Source of the DNA: Tenacibaculum agarivorans
GTDB taxonomy: Bacteria; Bacteroidota; Bacteroidia; Flavobacteriales; Flavobacteriaceae
Direction: 5' to 3'
NCBI RefSeq assembly: GCF_001936575.1
Contig: NZ_MSMP01000004.1
Span: forward strand, 162,921 to 226,920
DNA: 64,000 bases
The notes beneath the pieces were generated by a model. The model was not told the DNA's origin. It saw nothing but the letters and a program-made list of their open reading frames with translations, and ran no database searches. Each line of letters opens with the position of its first letter. The first letter of the stretch is position 1. The position numbers and the translations under genes were made by a program. Below, piece by piece: positions 20,308 to 29,105 of this stretch.

Positions 20308-20331
20308 GTACGGGTGAAGGAACTCAAACCC
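20308..20331 (-). other. Displaced 3' end of tRNA-Leu: left attachment site of element 1
   Basis: The first 13 bases, GTACGGGTGAAGG, are identical to the 3' end region of the tRNA-Leu at 37165 (plus-strand view), and 21 of 24 positions match over the longer stretch. No other part of a tRNA is present. This is what is left at the far end when an element integrates into a tRNA 3' end and restores the gene at its other end. Confidence 0.75.
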
Positions 20332-20460
20332 TTGATTTATATTGAATCTCACAAAACACTACCAATACACATAAACCACTTATATCAACAAAGTTAAATC
20401 ATATTTAATAAGATTTTGAATTTTATTGATTCATTATAATTCATCATAGCTCATCAAATT

Positions 20461-20487
20461 TCGGGGTAAAAATCGGGGTAAAAATCA
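20461..20487 (+). repeat. Left integrase arm-type repeats of element 1
   Basis: TCGGGGTAAAAA occurs twice in tandem with a 12-bp period (20461 and 20473), 38 bp before the integrase start. A third copy lies at 37086-37097 near the opposite end of the element. Confidence 0.6.
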
Positions 20488-20524
20488 CATTCACTTTCTT
20501 ATATTTACCAAAAAGTAATTGCTC

Positions 20525-21829
20525 ATGCCTACCTCTAGCTACCGAATAAAGACTGATAGTAAATTCAACTCAATTTATCTTAGATTCAAAGAAGGGAAAC
20601 TTGACCTTGAAGTGTCAACAAAAATAAAAGTACCTAGAGGTAAATGGAGTGCGAAACTCCAGAAAATTAATCACACGGACGAAATTAACTACAAAGAACT
20701 TAATAAGAAACTCAAGCAGTTAAAAGTGCATGTAGAAAATCAATATAGTACAGATTCACTAGAAGGCATCATTATAGATAACAAATGGTTAAAAAGTAAT
20801 ATTAACAACTTTTTAAATCGAGTCACTCTTAACAAGAGTTTGGATGAAAAATTATTTTTTACAGCATTCTTTCAATCATTTATAGACAGTGCCAAGAAAC
20901 GAATTAAACATCCCAAAAATCCAATTAAAAAAAAAACAGTCCAACATTACCAAACTACAAAAAATAAAATTGAAGCTTATGAAAAGTATCATGGTAAACA
21001 TTTGAAATTAGAAGATATAAATATAAAATTCCACACAGACTTTATCGAATATCTTGAAATAGAACAATACTTAAACCCTAACACAATTGGTGGCTACATA
21101 GATGTTATTAAGCATGTATGTAATAAGGCTTTATTAAAAGGCTACAGTATTAATAGCGAATTTAAAAGCTCAGAGTTTTACACACCTTCTAATGAAACGT
21201 TAGACCCTTATTTGACATTAGAAGAAATCCACAAAATAAACATGTTTAACTTCTCTCAAGACTATCTTGACAACGCCAGAGACTGGCTAATAATATCTGT
21301 CTGGACTGGACTTAGGGTTTCCGATTTACTTACCCTAACAAAAACTAACTTGGATAATGACTTTATTAAAAAAGATACGCTTAAAACTAAGTTTCCAGTA
21401 ATCATACCTCTCCACAATCAAGTAAAAAAGATATTAAACAAAAGAAACGGCAATTTTCCCAGAAAAATTAGTAACCAAAAATATAACAACTACATAAAGG
21501 AAGTTTGTAAAGAAGCTGGAATCACTAATATTATTAAAGGTGGAAAAATCTGTGCACAAATAAAAGTAAAGAACGGTGTGAAAGAAACTGTATATAGAAA
21601 AACAATTGGCAAATACCCCAAATACGAACTAATTACAAGCCATATTGGTCGAAGAAGTTTCGCAACTAATCACTATGGTAAACTAGACACTTTAACACTA
21701 ATGAAAATCACGGGACACAAAACAGAGAAACAGTTTCTAGACTACATCAAGATAACACCTAAAGAATATGCAATAAAACTAAAAGCCTATTGGGAAAATA
21801 TTAATTTTAATGATTTTATAAACAGTTAG
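20525..21829 (+). CDS. Tyrosine recombinase (integrase) of element 1
   Basis: This is a Bacteroidota-type phage integrase of about 434 residues with an arm-binding N-terminus, a SAM-like core-binding domain (residues about 110-215) and a C-terminal catalytic domain. The catalytic residues are visible: Arg in WTGLRVSDL near 261, HIGRR near 372-376, His in ITGHKTEKQF near 396 and the tyrosine in FLDYIK near 406. The ATG at 20525 is preferred; a TTG two codons upstream also opens the frame. Adjacent tandem repeats and the displaced tRNA end support its role in integrating element 1. Confidence 0.92.
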   Translation: MPTSSYRIKTDSKFNSIYLRFKEGKLDLEVSTKIKVPRGKWSAKLQKINHTDEINYKELNKKLKQLKVHVENQYSTDSLEGIIIDNKWLKSNINNFLNRVTLNKSLDEKLFFTAFFQSFIDSAKKRIKHPKNPIKKKTVQHYQTTKNKIEAYEKYHGKHLKLEDINIKFHTDFIEYLEIEQYLNPNTIGGYIDVIKHVCNKALLKGYSINSEFKSSEFYTPSNETLDPYLTLEEIHKINMFNFSQDYLDNARDWLIISVWTGLRVSDLLTLTKTNLDNDFIKKDTLKTKFPVIIPLHNQVKKILNKRNGNFPRKISNQKYNNYIKEVCKEAGITNIIKGGKICAQIKVKNGVKETVYRKTIGKYPKYELITSHIGRRSFATNHYGKLDTLTLMKITGHKTEKQFLDYIKITPKEYAIKLKAYWENINFNDFINS

Positions 21830-21843
21830 TAATATACAATTTA

Positions 21844-22707
21844 ATGGAAGAAAATAAATCACAAGACAACTTTAGCAAACTGTTTAAAAAGTATAATGAT
21901 TCAAATTATGTTAAATATTTGTATGCTAATCGAAGGGAGAATGTTGATATAGGTTTAGTAAAACACCCCTTTTCTTTTGTCAAAAAAAAATTCATTGAAA
22001 ACATCAACTATAGTGAATCAAATTCATTTGAATCCTTATTACACTTTAAAAACGAAATTGACTCTAAATTTACAAATGCTTACAACTGCTTTGAACTAGA
22101 GTACAGTATTCTAACTACAGACAAAAGCAAATATTTAAACAAAATTATAAATTACTTACTTGAATGCATTCAAGCAATACCGAATAGCCAGAACAAGGAA
22201 GTTGAACACCATAATTCAATCATTACTTATGCAATCATGGGAATCTTAGCAAAGATTTCCTTGTCCCACATTCATATTCATATCAACAAAACTAATCGAA
22301 AAAAGTTATCTAAATGGTATAAGTTAGAAGAACCCATTCTATCATTTGAATCAATAAGCATCGTGGGTGACAAAAGGTTTCAATCATTATATTATGACCA
22401 CATGGGGTCTTTTATCAACCAATTTAATACAGATTGGTATGTCTTTAAAGCATTGTTTTTAGGAAAGCCTTTAGAAAAAAAAATTGACTGGAAAGATGGT
22501 AAATCCTCTCTATATTTCTTCATTAAACTACTTATCAATTCTAAAGTAATTGTGAATCCAAAAAACAAGCATTGGCAAATCACAGCTGAATTTTTTCTGG
22601 TTAAAAATGAAACCATCAGTGCTAGCGATATGCTTAATCAAAAACCAACTACAGACAAGAGAAAAATAGCAAAGCTTAAAAAATTTGTCAGTTTAATAAA
22701 TTGGTAA
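21844..22707 (+). CDS. Unknown protein of integrative element, possibly RteC-like
   Basis: A 287-residue soluble, lysine-rich protein, 14 bp after the integrase and so probably cotranscribed. Its C-terminal 80 residues (IDWKDGKSSLYFFIKLLINS ... KHWQITAEFF) recall the winged-helix-like end of RteC-type regulators from Bacteroides conjugative elements; this is a loose resemblance read by eye. No catalytic motif is visible. Another possibility is an element-specific excision or control protein. Confidence 0.6.
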   Translation: MEENKSQDNFSKLFKKYNDSNYVKYLYANRRENVDIGLVKHPFSFVKKKFIENINYSESNSFESLLHFKNEIDSKFTNAYNCFELEYSILTTDKSKYLNKIINYLLECIQAIPNSQNKEVEHHNSIITYAIMGILAKISLSHIHIHINKTNRKKLSKWYKLEEPILSFESISIVGDKRFQSLYYDHMGSFINQFNTDWYVFKALFLGKPLEKKIDWKDGKSSLYFFIKLLINSKVIVNPKNKHWQITAEFFLVKNETISASDMLNQKPTTDKRKIAKLKKFVSLINW

Positions 22708-22798
22708 ACTCTTAGTTTTAAACTATAAGTAGTTTTTGTTTAATATCTTCTAATAAACTCATTTAATAACAGCACTTTAACTTTTTAAGTACGACCAA

Positions 22799-22824
22799 AG
22801 ACTCTTAGTCTCCTATAAGAGTCT
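22799..22824. terminator. Hairpin after the integrase operon
   Basis: A 9-bp stem AGACTCTTA / TAAGAGTCT with an 8-base loop lies 92 bp after the stop of the gene at 21844 and before the next promoter. It lacks a strong T tract, so it may be a terminator or a protein-binding dyad. Confidence 0.5.
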
Positions 22825-22846
22825 AAAACAAACAAACATGTAAGTG

Positions 22847-22854
22847 TATCTTTG
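22847..22854 (+). promoter_or_regulatory. Consensus -7 box TATCTTTG
   Basis: An exact TAnnTTTG match followed by C, 30 bp before the ATG at 22884. It probably drives the HTH/primase pair. Confidence 0.6.
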
Positions 22855-22883
22855 CCAGAGAATTAACGGTAAAAATATAACGC

Positions 22884-23183
22884 ATGGAAAAAGTAATATT
22901 ATCAACTTTAAGTGTTGAAGAGCTAACTGAAACGCTTACCCAGAAAATTTTCGCTTTAATAAAAAGTGAAGTCAAATCTAATCCTATTAAAACGAAGGAA
23001 AAGGAAATTCTTACCAGAGAAGAAACTGCAAAGCTCTGTAATATCAAATCTCTAACCACACTTTGGAACTGGGAACAGGATGGTAGGTTAATCCCAGCAA
23101 TGAGAGCTGGTAAGAAACCACTATACCTTAGGCAAGATGTATTGAATTTCTTAAATATTAAGGAAGGAGACTCTCTTGTTTAA
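22884..23183 (+). CDS. Helix-turn-helix protein (excisionase/MerR-like)
   Basis: A 99-residue protein whose C-terminal 60 residues carry a winged HTH like excisionase-family proteins: EILTREETAKLCNIKSLTTL, WNWEQDGRLIPA, then RQDVLNFL. It lies directly before and overlaps the primase-like gene by 8 bp, an arrangement common in small Bacteroidota integrative elements. It probably controls excision or replication of element 1. Confidence 0.75.
   Translation: MEKVILSTLSVEELTETLTQKIFALIKSEVKSNPIKTKEKEILTREETAKLCNIKSLTTLWNWEQDGRLIPAMRAGKKPLYLRQDVLNFLNIKEGDSLV
23162..23178 (+). promoter_or_regulatory. Strong ribosome binding site fixing a TTG start
   Basis: GGAAGGAG at 23162-23169 lies 6 bp before TTG at 23176, inside the end of the preceding gene. 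It supports TTG as the start of the primase-like gene and translational coupling. Confidence 0.65.
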
Positions 23184-24393
23184 TTATTATAAAAGCGTTA
23201 CTAAGTCTAGTACAGTATTAGGCTCAGTAGAATTAGACAAATTCCTTTATACGATTAAGAATGGCAATGAACACTTAGAGCAGATAAATAAGGCAAGGAC
23301 GGCTTATACTATAGATAAAAATCAATACAAATTCATAAAATTAAATGAGTTACCATGCTATACTTTAAATTTTCGATTTAATAAAATTAGAAAAAACAGC
23401 AATATCATAGATAGTACTGGTTTCATTTATTTAGATGTAGATGGTCAAACCAATATTAATTTATCTAATCCAATAATATTTGCATCATGGCTTTCATTAT
23501 CTGGTAATGGTAGAGGGATTCTAGTCAAAGTTGAAAATATAAATAGTTCCAATTTTAAAGTCCAATACAACCAAATAGCTAAAGCTCTGGATATTGATGC
23601 AGATGATGGGGCAAGAAAAGCTACCCAACCTAATGTATTATCCTATGACCCTAACCTATATATCAATTATAATTCTGAGAAATGGTTAGTTGAGTATAAA
23701 AAATCTGTAGAAACAGAAAAAGCCCAGCACAGTAGCAATCTTAAAGCAACCAACACTATAGAGACTGTAGTGGACTATTTTAAGTCATCACTAAGATTTG
23801 ACAATCTGAGTGACTTGATTGAAAATATTGAGTTTAACGGAGATGTAATACATGATTTTAAAACTAAGGTACTGTATTCTAAAACCACTATACCTTTTAA
23901 TGGAATCCAAGAAGGGAAACGCAATACCACCTTAATTGCTATAGCATATCAAATTAAAGCTCTTAATAAAGGAATTACACATGAGACCCTATTTAGGTTG
24001 ATGCGAAGTATTAATGCTGACCACTGCATCAAACCACTTTCATTAAATGAACTGAATTCTATTGTAAGCTACGCTATTAATCAAGAAGACCCAGAACCAA
24101 TAAAAAACGCTGAAAGACGATTTGTGTTTAATTCTGATTACGATTTGACTACTAAGGAGAAACGTCAAGCGGTTATTAAAGTGATTAATCAAGATAGAGT
24201 AAAGGAAAGTAAACTCAAAATCGAAAAAGCAATTGAACAATGGGATTTTGTTAAAGATGGTATTATAACCCAGAAAGGTCTAGCAATTAACGCTAAGATG
24301 AATATAAAAACGATAAAAAAATATTATCCATCATACAAATCTGAAATACAAAGCTTAAACAAAGAATACAGAACTAACAACAAGAGTCCATGA
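23176..24393 (+). CDS. Primase-like replication protein (BT4734/VirE-N-like and PriCT-like domains)
   Basis: A 405-residue protein. The N-terminal half matches the BT4734-type domain common in Bacteroidota mobile elements (TGFIYLDVDGQTN, ASWLSLSGNGRGILVKV, ARKATQPNVLSYDPNLY). Residues about 255-310 resemble a primase C-terminal domain (GIQEGKRNTTLIAIAYQIK ... LSLNELNSIVSYAIN). The start is TTG, overlapping the preceding HTH gene by 8 bp and backed by a good ribosome binding site. It probably supports replication or maintenance of element 1 after excision. Confidence 0.75.
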   Translation: MFNYYKSVTKSSTVLGSVELDKFLYTIKNGNEHLEQINKARTAYTIDKNQYKFIKLNELPCYTLNFRFNKIRKNSNIIDSTGFIYLDVDGQTNINLSNPIIFASWLSLSGNGRGILVKVENINSSNFKVQYNQIAKALDIDADDGARKATQPNVLSYDPNLYINYNSEKWLVEYKKSVETEKAQHSSNLKATNTIETVVDYFKSSLRFDNLSDLIENIEFNGDVIHDFKTKVLYSKTTIPFNGIQEGKRNTTLIAIAYQIKALNKGITHETLFRLMRSINADHCIKPLSLNELNSIVSYAINQEDPEPIKNAERRFVFNSDYDLTTKEKRQAVIKVINQDRVKESKLKIEKAIEQWDFVKDGIITQKGLAINAKMNIKTIKKYYPSYKSEIQSLNKEYRTNNKSP

Positions 24394-24473
24394 TGTTTTG
24401 ATTTTGAATCGAATTACAATTAAAAAGTTTAAAACAAAATAAAATATTAATAATTAATAAAAAAAGTAAAATC

Positions 24474-24833
24474 ATGAGAGAAAGAATTAAAGAATTAAGA
24501 AGTGAATTAAATTCGATTATTGAAGAGAATGATGAAATAATAGATGTTACGCAATACGGTGATGAAAAACAAATACGGATAGTATTTGGTTCAATATCAA
24601 AGATGGAAAAGCGATACGATTCATGGAAATCATTAGCACATTCAACAAATTTTAGAGGTAATCCGTATGAAAATAATTCATACATGAAAATAGTAGAAGG
24701 CAAGTATTTAATAGTTATTTATCCTCCTACATATCTAAATGGTGACTCAAATTGGACAGCTTATAAGGTGAATGAAATAGATTATCTCCATACAATAGCG
24801 ACAATATCTTTGTTCAAAAGAACTGACTCTTGA
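24474..24833 (+). CDS. Small unknown protein of element 1
   Basis: A 119-residue soluble protein beginning with a short helix (RERIKELRSELNSIIEEN) and continuing with a mixed alpha/beta region. It has no cysteine, membrane segment or known motif. It stands 80 bp after the primase-like gene and converges on the serine recombinase gene. I cannot assign a function. Confidence 0.6.
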   Translation: MRERIKELRSELNSIIEENDEIIDVTQYGDEKQIRIVFGSISKMEKRYDSWKSLAHSTNFRGNPYENNSYMKIVEGKYLIVIYPPTYLNGDSNWTAYKVNEIDYLHTIATISLFKRTDS

Positions 24834-24851
24834 ATTAAAGAGACTCATTTT

Positions 24852-25568
24852 TTATTCACACTTTAGATAAAGTCGCTGAACTTGAATTGGGTTAAACTTT
24901 TTACCTCTTCTGGTTGTATATTGAAGTTTATTTAATTTATCTGCAATGGCTTGGAAAGTCATTCCTTCTTTTCGAGCTGAGCAGATAATGTCCATTGCTT
25001 GGATATTGTTCTTATTATTTCTTGCGTTTTCTTTTATTTTTTCAACACCAAGTTTTTGGTATTTACCAAAACCGTTTGGATTCCCTAAACGGAATTTTCC
25101 ATCTACAGGAGTCATAGTAGAGCCATCTTTATTTATGTAGATACCTTTTTCAATTTTCTCCTTTTTAACTTTAAGAGCATCTTTAATACGTTTAGAAATC
25201 ACCTCAGCTTCATGCTCAGCTATAACGGAAAGTAATTGAATGGTAAGCTTATTAGCGTTTGGGTTATCACAGCAAATAAACTCAACACCTCCATTAAATA
25301 ATGCTGAGGTGAATTCAACATCACGAGCTAAACGGTCTAGTTTAGCAACTATTAAAATAGCCTTATTAGATTTCGCTAGCTCGATAGCCTTGTAAATTTC
25401 CACACGTTTCTTTTTACGTGTTCCAGTTTCAACTTCTGTAAATTCACCAACCAGATTTCCTTTTTCGTTAATATGATTGGAAACAGCATTTTTCTGAGCT
25501 TGTAAACCAAGCCCAGAATTTCCTTGTTTTTGAGTCGAGACTCTATAATATGCTACGTATTTTTTCAT
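24852..25568 (-). CDS. Serine recombinase (resolvase family)
   Basis: A 238-residue protein with the resolvase catalytic N-terminus: YYRVSTQKQG puts the nucleophilic serine near residue 11, and AKLDRLARD supplies the conserved arginines. Helix E and a C-terminal HTH-like region follow (EGMTFQAIADKLN ... IQVQRLYLKCE). It overlaps the preceding 105-aa gene by one base. It may resolve or invert DNA within element 1. A 40-bp palindrome upstream of the pair is a candidate operator or crossover site. Confidence 0.9.
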   Translation of the reverse strand: MKKYVAYYRVSTQKQGNSGLGLQAQKNAVSNHINEKGNLVGEFTEVETGTRKKKRVEIYKAIELAKSNKAILIVAKLDRLARDVEFTSALFNGGVEFICCDNPNANKLTIQLLSVIAEHEAEVISKRIKDALKVKKEKIEKGIYINKDGSTMTPVDGKFRLGNPNGFGKYQKLGVEKIKENARNNKNNIQAMDIICSARKEGMTFQAIADKLNKLQYTTRRGKKFNPIQVQRLYLKCE

Positions 25569-25885
25569 TAAGCAGCTTCGTATTTACCTTCAACATAGTC
25601 AATAATATCGACCAACATATCACAATAAACACCTTCATAAGATTTAACAACCTCAGCTTTCTTATTGATAAAAGATATTTGGTATTCATCTAGCCAAGTT
25701 AACTCAACTTTAACCCAACCCTTGAATGTTAATCCGTTCACTTGAAAGCTTACACCACCTTGAAAATCTTTCGATTCTGGAAGAGCAACATAATTTTTAG
25801 CTCCCCATGCCATTAAGGCAGATTTATCTAAATATTTGATTTGGTCTAAAATTGTTTGAGCGATTTGTACAGACGTATTTTCCAT
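25568..25885 (-). CDS. Small unknown protein coupled to the serine recombinase
   Basis: 105 residues from the ATG at 25885 (MENTSVQ); the frame stays open to 25936 but the longer form lacks a plausible start. The core (MAWGAKNYVALPES ... GGVSFQVNGLTFKGWVKVEL) looks like a small beta-rich protein of the sort often found in mobile elements next to recombinases. The stop overlaps the recombinase start by one base, which points to coupled expression. No function is assigned. Confidence 0.65.
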   Translation of the reverse strand: MENTSVQIAQTILDQIKYLDKSALMAWGAKNYVALPESKDFQGGVSFQVNGLTFKGWVKVELTWLDEYQISFINKKAEVVKSYEGVYCDMLVDIIDYVEGKYEAA

Positions 25886-25920
25886 GACTAAGTTTTTAAA
25901 GTTAATCAAAGACAACACAT

Positions 25921-25960
25921 TTATAACAAATCGCAAACTAATGTTTGCAATTTGTTATAA
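25921..25960. promoter_or_regulatory. 40-bp near-perfect palindrome upstream of the recombinase pair
   Basis: TTATAACAAATCGCAAAC (25921-25938), a 4-base spacer, then GTTTGCAATTTGTTATAA (25943-25960): 18-bp arms with one mismatch. On the minus strand TTTGCGA inside the palindrome stands 19 bp before TGTCTTTG, so it appears to overlap the -33 region of the recombinase promoter. It may be an operator, a recombinase binding site or a terminator for the Res gene that ends at 25986. Confidence 0.65.
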
Positions 25961-25985
25961 ATGATAATTCTACATAGTTTATCTA

Positions 25986-28900
25986 TTATGATATAGCATG
26001 ATTTTCGACTTCATCCATACTAGCAGCAACAATCATTTCGCTATCTAAAGCTTTAAAATGCTTTTTACCACAATCTATTTTCCCTTGCTCTTTTGGTCTT
26101 AAATCAAAAAGTCCTGTGCTTCCTTTGGATTCTACCACAAAGAATAATTTTTCTTCTTGCTCATCTTTCCATAGGATTGCCCAGTCTGGATTATAAGTTC
26201 CTAAAGGGGTATCTATTTTAAACCAGTTAGGCAATTTAGCATATACCGAAATATTCTCGCTATTTTCAAAGTCGTTTGCCAGAGTTGATTCTACTTTTGA
26301 ATCGTACACTACATAGTCGTAAGGTGATTTTGTACTTTCTTTTAAATTATTCTTTAAATAACCAAATAACTCTTCATTTTCAAACAATTCTTGACTGTAG
26401 TATTCTGTATCGTCAATCCTTTTGTACTGAATACCATCAATAATGTGCATTCGCATTTGCTCATTTATAATGTCAATACAGCCTTCAATAAACTTTTGAG
26501 GATTAATCTTGAAATATCTTAACTTATTAGTTCCTGTAAGTATTTCAACTATCGATTTTCTTGTTAATTGCGTTTCATTCTGTAAATAACCAACAATATC
26601 TGGAAGCATTTCTACTTCTTCATGTAAAGTTTCAGTTCTGGTACTATTAGCGTTTACCTCTGCTTCAATTCCTCCAATATCAATGGATACTGATGCTTTA
26701 CTATAATGTAGTTTTCCTCTAGTAATCTTCAATCTGTCATCCAGCGCATTGATACATTCTTTTACTAAACTAGCAGAATCAAAATCTACAGAAAATGTTG
26801 TTTTATATTTTACACGCTCCCAAAGTTCTTTAAATTCTAGACTGTCTAAAACTCGCTTGTTAACCTTAACTTGTTTCTTATCGTCTTTATTTTTAATTTC
26901 TAGTTTACCAGCAGCATCTTTTAAGTTGCTCAATACCTGTTTTAAAACATGTTTATTTTCGGTAATAGCTTCTGGTAAGATTACTTTATCTTCTTTAAGG
27001 TGAATGCGTAATTCATCTTGAACTTTTCCTCTACCATCTATATAGCCTTGAGCCAGTAAATGTTTAAAAAGCTCTTCTGACTTCTCTTGTCCTAAATAAA
27101 CTGGTGTTTCATCTTCAATAGATAATACCACATTTGCAAAACTGTGAGACTCCAGTATTCCAAAACGAATTCCAGTGTCTTTTTCAATTTCTTTCTGAAG
27201 GTTATCTACAAAGTCGGTATAAGACTCCGAAGCCATTACCGTAAGCGTATTTACTTCGTGACCATATACACGTTTTCCTTCTTGATTTACGCACAAACGC
27301 AAACCTCTACCAATTTCCTGTCGCCTCCTAATTTCTGAATTTCCAGCATCTTTAAGTGTACAAATTTGAAATACATTAGGGTTATCCCAACCTTCTTTTA
27401 AAGCTGAATGTGAGAAAATAAATTTAACTTTCTTTAACTTGTTTTTTCCGTCATAAAAAGATAATAAAGTCTCTTTGTCTTTCATGATGAGGTTGTATGT
27501 ATCCTCGTCTGCTTTTACACTTCCACTAGTATCTTTAAAATATTCAAACTTATCTTTTTTGTTACTAACTTTAGATTTTTTGTCGATTGAAAAATAACCG
27601 TTATGTACTTGGGACGCATCCTTTTCATCATCGGTTATTTCGCCAAATAGGCTTACGTATTTTGGCTTGGTAATAAGTTTTTGATATTCTGTTTCAAATA
27701 TTTCGGCATATTCACCGTTATCGGCATTTCCTTCTTCATCGTACACACGATATTTAGCAACAGAATCAATAAAGAATAAACTCAACACTTTAATACCTTG
27801 AGGATTTAATACTAATTCTTTGTCTAAATGTTCTTCAATGGTTTTACGAATCATTGCTGTTTTTACCTGTTTTTCATCTACAGCTCCAATGGCTTGTCCT
27901 AAACGGATAACATCTTCTTTACTTGTAAAATCGATATATTCATTTCCTTCAACCGCATGAATATCTTTTATAATATAACCTTCGTATTCAACTCTATCGG
28001 TAAGTTGTTCTAAATCTTCATTTTGTTTTACGGAATACGTTTTTCTTTTAATGCTCCCATTTACAAAAGCATCAACTTCTACTTTTGCTACTGGATAACC
28101 TTTACTCACTTTAACACTAACTAATCGAATATAGGCTTGGTTGTTTACACCTTCGGTTTGAATTGAACCAATTTCAATTTGCTTTACCAGCTTTCTATCG
28201 TAAGCATCAATAGCATCCAACTTGTACATAAGGTTTACTTTTTCCTTATGAGTTGCAGAATATCGAACAATAGACAAAGGGTGTAAACTCTGCACAGCTT
28301 TCTTACGAATAGGTGTACTCATGGTAGTTTGAGGCTCATCTATAAATACAATTGGATTGGTGTTTTTGATGAGGTCTAATGGTTTATAACCTAATGTATC
28401 ATTATAACGGTGAATAATATTGGATTTGTTGTCTTTACTCGGGTCTTTAAAACTTTTAGAAAAAGCATCAATATTTATGACCATAATTTCTAAACCATCG
28501 TTGGTAGAGAAGTCACGGACTTCATTTAACTTACTACTATCGTAAATAAAGAAATTATAATTAACGTTATCATATAGCTGTTTAAAATGCTCCTTGGTAA
28601 TTTCCAACGATTTGTAAACTCCTTCTTTTATAGGAATAGAAGGCACTACAATAATATGTTTAGAGAAACCATATTTGCGGTACAGCTCCATAATGGTACG
28701 TAAATACACATAGGTTTTTCCTGTACCTGTTTCCATCTCAATAGTAAAATCTAAATGATTACGGTTTACCTCAGCACGCTCGGAAGGTTTTAAGCCGTTA
28801 GCTAATTGAATATTTTGAACGTTCTCCAACAACTTACCTTCGCTTAAGGTTAAACGGTTACCGTAACCCATTTCGTTAAAAGCAAAGTTTTGTTGTTTTG

Positions 28901-29024
28901 CTAAAAACTCTGGTGAGTACACTGTAAAATTAGCCTCACAGACTTCTTGTCCTTGAAATATGTCTACTATAGCGTTTATGGCTTCCTGTTGGTAGTCTAA
29001 CGCTGAATCAAATTGAATTTTCAT
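25986..29024 (-). CDS. res: Type III restriction-modification Res subunit (helicase-nuclease)
   Basis: About 1012 residues from the ATG at 29024 (MKIQFDSALDYQQEAI, the usual Res N-terminus; an upstream TTG is less likely). Superfamily 2 motifs: Walker A METGTGKT near residue 100, motif II FIDEPQ, motif III YSATHKEK and motif VI QEIGRGLRL. A PD-(D/E)xK nuclease site is at the C-terminus, with YNPDWAI near 945 and FVVESKG near 963. Type III Res works with Mod to cut DNA after ATP-driven translocation between inversely oriented unmodified sites. It is the last gene of the defence operon, separated from Mod by an Abi gene. Confidence 0.93.
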   Translation of the reverse strand: MKIQFDSALDYQQEAINAIVDIFQGQEVCEANFTVYSPEFLAKQQNFAFNEMGYGNRLTLSEGKLLENVQNIQLANGLKPSERAEVNRNHLDFTIEMETGTGKTYVYLRTIMELYRKYGFSKHIIVVPSIPIKEGVYKSLEITKEHFKQLYDNVNYNFFIYDSSKLNEVRDFSTNDGLEIMVINIDAFSKSFKDPSKDNKSNIIHRYNDTLGYKPLDLIKNTNPIVFIDEPQTTMSTPIRKKAVQSLHPLSIVRYSATHKEKVNLMYKLDAIDAYDRKLVKQIEIGSIQTEGVNNQAYIRLVSVKVSKGYPVAKVEVDAFVNGSIKRKTYSVKQNEDLEQLTDRVEYEGYIIKDIHAVEGNEYIDFTSKEDVIRLGQAIGAVDEKQVKTAMIRKTIEEHLDKELVLNPQGIKVLSLFFIDSVAKYRVYDEEGNADNGEYAEIFETEYQKLITKPKYVSLFGEITDDEKDASQVHNGYFSIDKKSKVSNKKDKFEYFKDTSGSVKADEDTYNLIMKDKETLLSFYDGKNKLKKVKFIFSHSALKEGWDNPNVFQICTLKDAGNSEIRRRQEIGRGLRLCVNQEGKRVYGHEVNTLTVMASESYTDFVDNLQKEIEKDTGIRFGILESHSFANVVLSIEDETPVYLGQEKSEELFKHLLAQGYIDGRGKVQDELRIHLKEDKVILPEAITENKHVLKQVLSNLKDAAGKLEIKNKDDKKQVKVNKRVLDSLEFKELWERVKYKTTFSVDFDSASLVKECINALDDRLKITRGKLHYSKASVSIDIGGIEAEVNANSTRTETLHEEVEMLPDIVGYLQNETQLTRKSIVEILTGTNKLRYFKINPQKFIEGCIDIINEQMRMHIIDGIQYKRIDDTEYYSQELFENEELFGYLKNNLKESTKSPYDYVVYDSKVESTLANDFENSENISVYAKLPNWFKIDTPLGTYNPDWAILWKDEQEEKLFFVVESKGSTGLFDLRPKEQGKIDCGKKHFKALDSEMIVAASMDEVENHAIS

Positions 29025-29105
29025 ATCGTTTAACTGTTGCAACGACTCCTGTTGCTTATTTGTTGTTAAATGTTGCTTAAGACTTTATTTATGTTTCTTA
29101 AACAG

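Noticed and set aside
20308..20331. A third tRNA-Leu gene
   Set aside because: Only the 3' end region is present; no acceptor, anticodon or variable arm can be found.
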